Part shown: piece after piece, positions 1 to 5,746 of the stretch
Layout: every line of letters begins with the position of its first letter
How positions within the stretch are numbered: position 1 is the first letter of the stretch
Source of the DNA: Roseburia sp.
Lineage (GTDB): Bacteria; Bacillota; Clostridia; Lachnospirales; Lachnospiraceae
DNA length: 6,222 nt
Direction of reading: 5' to 3'
Assembly: GCA_030844625.1 (NCBI GenBank)
Contig: JAUUNJ010000160.1
Location: 1-6,222, forward strand
Position numbers and translations under genes: made by a program
The notes under the pieces: model-generated
The model's database searches: none
Seen by the model: only the letters and a program-made list of their open reading frames with translations
What the model was told of the DNA's origin: nothing

Positions 1-3000
1 GGTCCTATAGTGTTGACGCGGTCGCAAAGTGTAAGGGTGATGATCTGACAGCCCATTTTATGAGTTATTCTTCAAAAGTTAATGTGCCAAGGATTGTGTC
101 AGGTAAAATGCCGGAGGATGACAGCCAGTGTATTATTGACGCAGATTTTGCAGAGGAGTATGGTGTAAAAACAGGCGATGTAATCACTGTGGAAAATAAA
201 AATATCATTGGACAAAAATATCAGGTGGTGGGATTTTTTACTCTTGGAAATTATCTCACAAATAACAAAGGTTCCAGCACTGTTGGAACGGGAAACATAA
301 ATCTGAACGTGATTTTGAATGACAGCCAGTTCGACATGGATTGTTATACGGATATTTATGTTACAGTAAAGGGCGCAAAGGAATTAGACAGCTATAGTGA
401 TGAGTACGATAACCTTGTAGAGCAGGTCTTGGAGAGAATAGAAGACGAAATTGCAGAGGAACGGGAGAAAATCAGATATAATGAAGTTGTTGAAGAACCC
501 AAGAGGGAATTAGAGTCAGCACAGAGTGCTCTGGATGAGAAAAAAGAAGATTATGCAGAAGGCATTAAAAAACTGAAGAAAGCAGAAAATAATATAGAGA
601 AACAAAGTAAAAAAATAAAGGCGGCAGAAAAACAGATATCAGATAATGAGTTGAAACTAAAAAAGGCTGATGCTGAGTACAAGGATGGATTTCAAAAATA
701 TAGTAAAGCAAAGGCTGAATATGATAAAAGTGAAAAAGCGTATCATATTGGAAATTCAGAATATTTAAAGGCGCTAAAACAGTATAAGGATGGTGTGGCA
801 GAATATAACAAAGGAAAAAAAGAATTAGAAGGTAGCGAGAAGCAATACAGGGAGGGACTGGAAGCATATGAGAAAGCAAAGAATAACTATGATACAATGG
901 TTCCGGTATTGGGAAAAGATTCACTGGCTTCTTTAAAGAGTGAACTGGATAAAAATAAAATAGCTCTGGAACAGGCAGAAATTAAAATCAGTGTGGCAAA
1001 GAAAACATTAAAAAAGAATAACTCCAAGTTGAATTCTGCAAAAAATAAGCTGAATAAAACGAAAAACAAGTTGGATAGGGCAAAGAAGAGGCTGTCTGAT
1101 GGAAAAAAACAGTTGGAAAGTACACATTCAAAATTAATCAGCGCAGAAAAAGAAATTGATAAAGGCTATGAAGAATTGAATCGTGCAAAGTATCAGGTAA
1201 GTGAGGGAAAAAGCAAACTTGAAAAAGCAAAAACAAAAGTTTCCAATTCAAAGAAGCGGCTTTCGAAAGCAGAGAAGAAGATAAAAAAAGCACAAAAGAA
1301 AATTGACAAAAACCGCAGAAAGCTGGAAGAGGTAGAAAAAGGTGAATGGTATGTTCTGGACCGAAAATATATTCAATCCTATGTGGAATATGATCAGGAT
1401 GCAACGCGGATTGGCAATATAGGAACTGTATTTCCGGTCATATTTTTCCTTGTGGCGGCAATGGTAAGTCTTACGACTATGACAAGAATGGTCGAAGAGG
1501 AACGTGTCCAGATTGGAACGCTGAAAGCTCTTGGCTATGGAAAACTGCATGTGGCAGGAAAATATCTTGCCTATGGAGCGTTAGCTACAATAACTGGAGG
1601 AATTGCAGGGGGAGTACTGGGAGGTAAAGGGATACCTTATGTTATAATAAGTGCATATAAAATTCTCTATAAGAATATGTATGTTATGGCATTGCCGCTA
1701 AATAAAATTTATTATATTACGGCAGTATTGTCAGCTTTTGTAAGTGTGGTAGGTGCAACTGTGCTGGCGTGTTATGCCGCGTTTAGGGCACAGCCGGCAG
1801 ATTTGATGCGTCCTGCGGCACCAAAAGCAGGAAAGAGAGTATTTCTTGAAAGAATACCATTTATATGGAGGAGGATTGACTTTAATAAAAAGTCCACCTT
1901 CAGAAATCTGTTCAGATATAAGAAACGACTGATTATGACTCTGTTTGGTATAAGCGGCTGCATGGCACTACTGCTGGTGGGATTTGGACTGAAGCATTCC
2001 ATAAATTCCATACTTACCCTGCAGTTTGATGAAATCTTCCAATATGATGCCACAGTTACTTATGATGAAGATTACATCAGAGAAAATGGAACAAAAGAGG
2101 CTGTACAATTATTTGATTCTAATGAGAAGATAATCGGTCATATGCAGATCAGTCAGTCTGTGAGAGATGTGGGTAATGGCAGTAAAACACTGTCGGCGTA
2201 TATTATTGTACCGGAAACAACGGAAAAAATAGCTGATTACATTGATATGAGAAGCAGAGTGGCAGAGGAAAAATACAACCTAAATGATGATGGTGTGATA
2301 ATTACGGAAAAACTGGCAAAGGAGTTGGGCGTATCTGCAGGTGATGAAATCTACATCAAAGAAAGTGAAGCAGAACATCTCCCTGTTAAAGTTTCTGCAA
2401 TTATGGAAAATTATTGCTATCATTATCTATATATGACACGAAGTACATATAAAAAATTATATGGAACGGAATGCAGTATGAATGCGGCATTTCTGATGAT
2501 GAGCCAGAAACATGCCATAGATAATGAATTAGGAGAAAAACTGATTGAAAATGAATGTATCAGTAAAGTATCATTTGTTGGAACGACCTATGACAGATTT
2601 AAACAGATGATTCAGGGAATGGATTCCATTGTGTATGTGCTGGTAATTTCGGCGGGAGCATTGGCATTTATTGTACTGTATAATCTTAACAATATTAATA
2701 TTGCTGAGCGAAGAAGGGAATTGGCAACATTAAAAGTGTTGGGATTTTACGATAAAGAAGTTGCAGAATATATATACAGAGAAAATGTGATTATAACAAT
2801 AATGGGAATCGGTCTGGGAATGATATTTGGATATTTTCTGCATCAGTATGTAATTCAGGCATCGGAAATAGATATGTTTATGTTTGGTAGAAAAATAGGA
2901 ATACTGGGATATATTCTTGGCATTCTTGTGACTAATTTATTTGCGGTTCTAATTAATATGACGATGTATTATAAACTGAAAAAGGTGGATATGGCAACAT

Positions 3001-3020
3001 CCTTAAAATCAGGAGAGTAG
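1..3020 (+). CDS. FtsX/MacB-type ABC transporter permease with giant extracytoplasmic coiled coil (5' end outside window)
   Basis: This is a membrane subunit of an ABC transporter of the FtsX/MacB superfamily. It would work with a separate ATPase that is not in the window; the substrate is unknown. The frame has no stop from base 3 onward and reads SYSVDAVAKCKGDD... into the ATG at 60, so that ATG is internal and the N-terminal helix lies upstream. Numbering from that Met (986 residues): about 1-110 is extracytoplasmic MacB-like domain (VSGKMPEDDSQCIID); about 115-428 is coiled coil, broken near 278-292. Membrane segments lie near 452-472, 501-526 and 550-573, then 623-644, 856-877, 910-928 and 948-970. 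Two FtsX signatures support a duplicated permease: EEERVQIGTLKALGYGK (479-495) and AERRRELATLKVLGFYDKE (882-900). A second extracytoplasmic domain (about 650-850) has no coiled coil. The stop overlaps the hisA ribosome binding site. The family call is firm; transport versus mechanical signalling is undecided. Confidence 0.9.
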   Translation, partial: SYSVDAVAKCKGDDLTAHFMSYSSKVNVPRIVSGKMPEDDSQCIIDADFAEEYGVKTGDVITVENKNIIGQKYQVVGFFTLGNYLTNNKGSSTVGTGNINLNVILNDSQFDMDCYTDIYVTVKGAKELDSYSDEYDNLVEQVLERIEDEIAEEREKIRYNEVVEEPKRELESAQSALDEKKEDYAEGIKKLKKAENNIEKQSKKIKAAEKQISDNELKLKKADAEYKDGFQKYSKAKAEYDKSEKAYHIGNSEYLKALKQYKDGVAEYNKGKKELEGSEKQYREGLEAYEKAKNNYDTMVPVLGKDSLASLKSELDKNKIALEQAEIKISVAKKTLKKNNSKLNSAKNKLNKTKNKLDRAKKRLSDGKKQLESTHSKLISAEKEIDKGYEELNRAKYQVSEGKSKLEKAKTKVSNSKKRLSKAEKKIKKAQKKIDKNRRKLEEVEKGEWYVLDRKYIQSYVEYDQDATRIGNIGTVFPVIFFLVAAMVSLTTMTRMVEEERVQIGTLKALGYGKLHVAGKYLAYGALATITGGIAGGVLGGKGIPYVIISAYKILYKNMYVMALPLNKIYYITAVLSAFVSVVGATVLACYAAFRAQPADLMRPAAPKAGKRVFLERIPFIWRRIDFNKKSTFRNLFRYKKRLIMTLFGISGCMALLLVGFGLKHSINSILTLQFDEIFQYDATVTYDEDYIRENGTKEAVQLFDSNEKIIGHMQISQSVRDVGNGSKTLSAYIIVPETTEKIADYIDMRSRVAEEKYNLNDDGVIITEKLAKELGVSAGDEIYIKESEAEHLPVKVSAIMENYCYHYLYMTRSTYKKLYGTECSMNAAFLMMSQKHAIDNELGEKLIENECISKVSFVGTTYDRFKQMIQGMDSIVYVLVISAGALAFIVLYNLNNINIAERRRELATLKVLGFYDKEVAEYIYRENVIITIMGIGLGMIFGYFLHQYVIQASEIDMFMFGRKIGILGYILGILVTNLFAVLINMTMYYKLKKVDMATSLKSGE

Positions 3021-3024
3021 GAGG
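3019..3024 (+). promoter_or_regulatory. Ribosome binding site of hisA, overlapping the permease stop codon
   Basis: A perfect AGGAGG shares its first two bases with the TAG stop of the permease and lies 5 bases before the hisA ATG. This fixes the hisA start. It suggests that ribosomes finishing the permease can reinitiate on hisA (translational coupling, inferred). Confidence 0.8.
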
Positions 3025-3029
3025 AAAAA

Positions 3030-3794
3030 ATGAAATTCAGACCTTGTATAGATATACATAATGGAAAAGTAAAACAACTTGTAGGTGGAAGTCTTAAAGA
3101 CGAGGGAAATCAGGCAGAAGAAAATTTTGTGTCTGAAAAAGATGGAGCATATTTTGCTAATCTATATAAAAGTGACGGATTAAAAGGCGGACATATAATA
3201 ATATTGAATGGGGGCGGTTCGGAATTTTTTGCAGAATCAAAAAAACAGGCATTAAAAGCACTGGAGGCATATCCGGGTGGAATGCAGATAGGTGGAGGAG
3301 TCACTGCATTGAATGCAGAAGACTACATTAGGGCAGGGGCATCTCATGTAATTGTCACTTCCTTTGTATTTAAAGATGGAAAAGTGAATTATGAAAATTT
3401 AAAAGCACTTGTGGAGGCAGTTGGGAAAAAACATATTGTACTGGACTTAAGCTGCCGTAAAAAGGATGGAGATTACTATATTGTAACTGACAGATGGCAG
3501 AAGTTTACGGATGTGAAAGTAAACCGCAGCACATTAGAGGAACTGGGCAGATATTGTGACGAGTTTCTTGTACACGGTGTTGACGTGGAAGGAAAGTCGG
3601 GAGGAATGGAAGAAGACCTGGTAAAACTCTTGGCAGATAATGCAGACATTCCTGTTACATATGCCGGAGGTATTGCATCAATGGAACAAATAGAGCACTT
3701 TAAAGAAATTTCACACGGTCAGTTGGATTATACAATTGGAAGTGCTCTGGATTTGTTCGGAGGAAATTTAAAATATGACGATATAAAAAAATAA
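3030..3794 (+). CDS. hisA: Eukaryotic-type HisA: phosphoribosylformimino-AICAR ribotide isomerase (yeast His6-like)
   Basis: HisA catalyses the Amadori rearrangement of ProFAR to PRFAR in cytoplasmic histidine biosynthesis, using a (beta/alpha)8 barrel. The 254-residue protein matches, as I recall it, the fungal/plant form better than the usual bacterial form. Shared landmarks are CIDIHNGKVKQLVGG (6-20, with likely catalytic Asp8), VIVTSFVF (107-114), VLDLSCRK (137-144, with likely second catalytic Asp139), RWQKFTD (155-161), FLVHGVDVEG (179-188), YAGG (211-214), and GSALDLFGGNL (237-247). Phosphate-binding glycine turns are visible at IGGG (87-90), YAGG and IGSAL. Length is normal for the subfamily. 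The ATG at 3030 is supported by the AGGAGG at 3019-3024. No other his gene adjoins it: the left neighbour is an ABC permease and a terminator follows. The isomerase call is confident; actual use in histidine synthesis is inferred from the family. Confidence 0.93.
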   Translation: MKFRPCIDIHNGKVKQLVGGSLKDEGNQAEENFVSEKDGAYFANLYKSDGLKGGHIIILNGGGSEFFAESKKQALKALEAYPGGMQIGGGVTALNAEDYIRAGASHVIVTSFVFKDGKVNYENLKALVEAVGKKHIVLDLSCRKKDGDYYIVTDRWQKFTDVKVNRSTLEELGRYCDEFLVHGVDVEGKSGGMEEDLVKLLADNADIPVTYAGGIASMEQIEHFKEISHGQLDYTIGSALDLFGGNLKYDDIKK

Positions 3795-3809
3795 TTTAAA
3801 ATACAGGAG

Positions 3810-3850
3810 CAGTTCATTTCTGATTGTAAATCAGCAGTGGACTGTTTTTT
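3810..3850 (+). terminator. Intrinsic terminator after hisA
   Basis: The outer stem CAGTTCA (3810-3816) pairs with TGGACTG (3838-3844), including one G-U pair. An inner stem CTGATT (3820-3825) pairs with AATCAG (3829-3834) around a 3-base loop, with a small 3x3 internal loop between the stems. Six T residues (3845-3850) follow at once. The hairpin starts 15 bases after the hisA stop, which marks the end of the permease-hisA transcript. Confidence 0.8.
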
Positions 3851-3891
3851 ATATAATAAGAAATTTATTTAAATTTCTTATTATATAAAAA
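3846..3891. repeat. Perfect 21-bp A/T-rich inverted repeat with 4-base loop
   Basis: The left arm (3846-3866) and right arm (3871-3891) are exact reverse complements over 21 bp, separated by ATTT. The arms consist almost wholly of A and T; the core reads AATAAGAAATTT on the left. Five T residues of the upstream terminator's T tract form the outer end of the left arm, so the terminator tail and this hairpin share bases. It may be a second transcript-end structure, a DNA-level palindrome bound by a protein, or the edge of an inserted element. The sequence does not decide between these. Confidence 0.75.
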
Positions 3892-3892
3892 T

Positions 3893-3977
3893 GCTCCGCA
3901 GGATTGCAGAGGCGCGGAAAGGTAGTTATTCTTACGAATCCGCGCCTTGCGAGAGAGTTCACAAGGGAACTCTTTGT
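3893..3977 (+). other. G+C-rich structured intergenic block; candidate interspersed repeat or non-coding RNA element
   Basis: This block stands out from the A/T-rich surroundings: 33 of the 58 bases at 3893-3950 are G or C. GGCGCGGA (3911-3918) pairs perfectly with TCCGCGCC (3939-3946) around a 20-base loop. CTCCGCA (3894-3900) can extend this with TGCGAG (3948-3953) through a bulged C and an asymmetric internal loop. A second hairpin follows: AGAGTTC (3954-3960) with GAACTCT (3967-3973), loop ACAAGG, then TTGTT. I half-recognise this motif as recurring between genes in Lachnospiraceae genomes, but cannot verify that here. It matches no riboswitch or RNA family that I can name. The orientation given is arbitrary. 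Confidence 0.4.
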
Positions 3978-4057
3978 TATAGAAATAAGACGGACAAGAT
4001 TGTTATGTATAAATTTCTTTAATATTTGCAAACTATACCATAGAAATTATTGCATAC

Positions 4058-4063
4058 AGGAGG
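4058..4063 (+). promoter_or_regulatory. Ribosome binding site deciding the tepA start
   Basis: A perfect AGGAGG lies 4 bases before the ATG at 4068. An in-frame TTG at 4050 would add six residues, but it sits upstream of this site and has no Shine-Dalgarno of its own. The ATG at 4068 is therefore the better start. Confidence 0.8.
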
Positions 4064-4067
4064 ACAT

Positions 4068-4721
4068 ATGGACGAAATAAAAGAATATGGACAGGCAGAA
4101 CTGGACAATAACAGCAGACACAAAAAAATACATCTGCTTAGCATTATAGGGGAAATAGAGGGACATGAAAATGTGGCGTCCGGAACGAAGGCGACAAAAT
4201 ATGAACATGTACTTCCTCAGCTTGCAAAGATTGAAGATGATCAGGATACAGATGGACTTCTTATTATAATTAATACTGTGGGAGGGGATGTGGAATGTGG
4301 ACTTGCAATTGCGGAGATGATTGCCAGTCTGAGCAAGCCCACAGTGTCTCTTGTACTGGGAGGAAGCCATTCCATAGGAGTGCCGTTGGCAGTGTCGGCG
4401 GATTATTCGTTTATAGTGCCTACCGGAACGATGGTAATACATCCGGTCAGAATGAACGGAATGTTTATAGGTGTTCCCCAGACTTATGAATATTTTAAGA
4501 AAATACAGGAAAGAATTAACTGGTTTGTTGTTCATCATTGTGAAATTAAAGAGAGCAGATTTACGGAACTTATGACAGAAACAGAAGTTATGACAAAAGA
4601 TGTGGGGAGTATTCTGGTAGGAAAACAGACAGTACATGAAGGGATTATAAACGAAATAGGCGGATTGAAAGAAGCAATGGAAAAACTTTATAAATTGATA
4701 GATAAGCAGAAAAAGAAATAG
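4068..4721 (+). CDS. tepA: TepA-like ClpP-fold serine peptidase (translocation-enhancing protein family)
   Basis: This 217-residue protein belongs to the ClpP/crotonase-fold serine peptidases and most resembles Bacillus TepA (YmfB), a cytoplasmic ClpP-like protein implicated in protein secretion. Landmarks from the ATG at 4068: INTVGGDVECGLAIAEMI (68-85) is the oxyanion-hole glycine region; GGSHSIGVPLA (98-108) places Ser102 at the ClpP nucleophile position; MVIHPV (122-127) gives the catalytic His125. KDVGSILVGKQTVHEGIINEIGG (177-199) is the TepA-type tail, where Asp178 is the probable third triad member, although alignment to ClpP is loose there. There is no signal peptide or membrane segment, so it is cytoplasmic. 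No Clp ATPase gene is nearby. Proximity to ftsK supports TepA, because tepA lies close to spoIIIE in B. subtilis. A generic ClpP paralogue is the alternative; the substrate is unknown. Confidence 0.82.
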   Translation: MDEIKEYGQAELDNNSRHKKIHLLSIIGEIEGHENVASGTKATKYEHVLPQLAKIEDDQDTDGLLIIINTVGGDVECGLAIAEMIASLSKPTVSLVLGGSHSIGVPLAVSADYSFIVPTGTMVIHPVRMNGMFIGVPQTYEYFKKIQERINWFVVHHCEIKESRFTELMTETEVMTKDVGSILVGKQTVHEGIINEIGGLKEAMEKLYKLIDKQKKK

Positions 4722-4744
4722 ATAAATGAAATAATACTGTCTGG

Positions 4745-4774
4745 TCAAGAATACAAAAAAGCTTTTTTTCTTGA
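4745..4774. terminator. Weak A/U hairpin after tepA, possible terminator
   Basis: TCAAGAA (4745-4751) and TTCTTGA (4768-4774) are perfect complements. They enclose a second A/T pairing centred on AAAAAAGCTTTTTT (4755-4768), with an unpaired TAC on the left side. The stem is almost all A-U and no separate T tract follows, so it would be a weak or partial terminator at best. Its right arm overlaps the proposed uppP -35 box. Confidence 0.35.
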
Positions 4775-4799
4775 ATATGCCATTAAAAAATAGTAAAAT
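4771..4799 (+). promoter_or_regulatory. Predicted sigma-A-type promoter for uppP
   Basis: TTGAAT (4771-4776; 4 of 6 to TTGACA) and TAAAAT (4794-4799; 5 of 6 to TATAAT) are separated by exactly 17 bases in an A-rich spacer. Transcription would begin near 4806, about 34 bases before the uppP start. It probably drives uppP and ftsK together, because I see no promoter in the short gap before ftsK. It is predicted from sequence only. Confidence 0.55.
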
Positions 4800-4839
4800 A
4801 CTATAGACTACGGTTAACAAAAGATAATAGGAGAGGCGT

Positions 4840-5712
4840 ATGAGTATATTAGAAGCGATATTTCTCGGAATTATACAGGGCATTGCAGAGTTTTTGCCTA
4901 TAAGCAGTTCAGGACATCTGGCAATATTTCAGAAAGTTTTTGGGATGAAAGAGGCAGGAATGTCGTTTGATGTTTTTCTTCATTTAGGAACATTACTTGC
5001 CGTATTTGCAGTGTACTGGAAAGATATTTTAAGACTAATAGCCGATGGTGTGGGCATTATTGTGGATTCTGTGTATAATGCCTTCACATACATAAACTGT
5101 AAGAGGACAAAAGATACTCCGGTATATAGAAGAGTGATAAACAGTGCTTACAGAAAATTTGCATTGCTTGTTATTGTATCTACAATCCCCACAGCAGTTA
5201 TTGGATTTGTGGGGGAGGAACTTGTAGAACAGGCATCGGATACATTAATTGTACCGGGAATATGCCTTTTGATTACGGCAATTCTTCTATTTATAGCAGA
5301 TAATGTGCCGGATGGAAGTAAAACCCCGAAGAAAACATCCTATTTAAATGCATTGTTTATTGGTGTGTGTCAGGGAATTTCCACGCTTCCGGGATTATCC
5401 CGTTCCGGAACAACCATAACGGCGGGACTTCTAAGCGGACTTCGAAGAGACTTTGCGGTAAAGTATTCCTTTATCATGTCAATTCCGGCAATTCTAGGAG
5501 CAGCAATACTTAAAATACCTAAAATGAAAGCTGATCTGGTATCTACCAGCGCAGCATGTTATGTGTCGGGGATTATTGTCTCAGCAGTTGTAGGATATAT
5601 ATGTATTAAGACAATGCTAGTGGTTGTCAGAAATAAAAATTTTAAATATTTCTCAGCTTATTGCCTTGTAGTCGGATTTATAGCGATTATAGCTTCATTC
5701 TTTATTCATTAA
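4840..5712 (+). CDS. uppP: Undecaprenyl-diphosphatase UppP (BacA family)
   Basis: UppP is an integral membrane phosphatase that converts undecaprenyl diphosphate to undecaprenyl phosphate. It recycles the lipid carrier for peptidoglycan and other wall polymers, and raised dosage is known to give bacitracin resistance. The 290-residue protein has both family signatures. The first is QGIAEFLPISSSGHL (13-27), with Gln13 and Glu17 at the (E/Q)xxxE positions and Ser23 and His26 matching the catalytic-site Ser/His. The second is LPGLSRSGTT (183-192), with the essential Arg at 188. Hydrophobic segments fill most of the rest; a polar stretch at about 88-106 lies between helices and makes the protein slightly longer than the E. 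coli enzyme. The ATG is preceded by AGGAGAGG (4829-4836). It lies 118 bases after tepA with its own promoter, and 34 bases before ftsK. No sign of decay is visible. Confidence 0.96.
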   Translation: MSILEAIFLGIIQGIAEFLPISSSGHLAIFQKVFGMKEAGMSFDVFLHLGTLLAVFAVYWKDILRLIADGVGIIVDSVYNAFTYINCKRTKDTPVYRRVINSAYRKFALLVIVSTIPTAVIGFVGEELVEQASDTLIVPGICLLITAILLFIADNVPDGSKTPKKTSYLNALFIGVCQGISTLPGLSRSGTTITAGLLSGLRRDFAVKYSFIMSIPAILGAAILKIPKMKADLVSTSAACYVSGIIVSAVVGYICIKTMLVVVRNKNFKYFSAYCLVVGFIAIIASFFIH

Positions 5713-5734
5713 TGAATGATATATCAATAGAAAA

Positions 5735-5741
5735 AGAGGTG
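5735..5741 (+). promoter_or_regulatory. Ribosome binding site supporting a TTG start for ftsK
   Basis: AGAGGTG lies 5 bases before TTG at 5747. The frame is closed upstream by TGA at 5717, and there is no ATG or GTG between that stop and 5747. The next in-frame ATG falls inside the membrane domain, so TTG is the best start. Confidence 0.65.
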
Positions 5742-5746
5742 TAAAA

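Noticed and set aside
600..1330. Tandem DNA repeat in the coiled-coil coding region
   Set aside because: The repetition is at the protein heptad level. The DNA units (AAAAAGC, GCAAAG and similar) diverge and do not form a true tandem array.
565..1550. Several minus-strand open frames opposite the coiled coil
   Set aside because: They are Phe/Leu-rich antisense readings of Lys/Glu-rich heptads (AAA/GAA become TTT/TTC). They arise from composition, not coding.
3893..3977. T-box, riboswitch or tRNA in the structured gap
   Set aside because: No tRNA cloverleaf or TTCGA-type T-arm, no T-box TGGNACC-like sequence and no known riboswitch core can be seen. The second hairpin has only TTTGTT after it, so it is not a clear terminator.
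3891..4022. A 43-codon ATG open frame on the plus strand in the gap after hisA (MLRRIAEARKGSYSYESAPC...)
   Set aside because: It has no Shine-Dalgarno, as the bases before it are the A/T hairpin arm. It runs straight through the paired stems of the structured block, and its composition is that of the element rather than of a protein gene.
3849..4031. A 60-codon minus-strand open frame over the same gap
   Set aside because: It is the reverse reading of the structured block and palindrome, with no ribosome binding site and no recognisable protein features.
4000..4031. Possible promoter before tepA (TTGTTA at 4000, TATAAA at 4008, TAATAT at 4020)
   Set aside because: No pair of boxes has acceptable spacing: TTGTTA to TAATAT is 14 bases, and no -35 lies 16-18 bases before TATAAA. 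A promoter is likely in this gap, but I cannot place it.
4047..4883. A 278-codon minus-strand open frame opposite tepA
   Set aside because: It is a shadow of tepA. Its product is Phe/Tyr/His/Ser-rich in the way expected from the reverse of an A-rich coding strand, and it crosses the uppP promoter and start.
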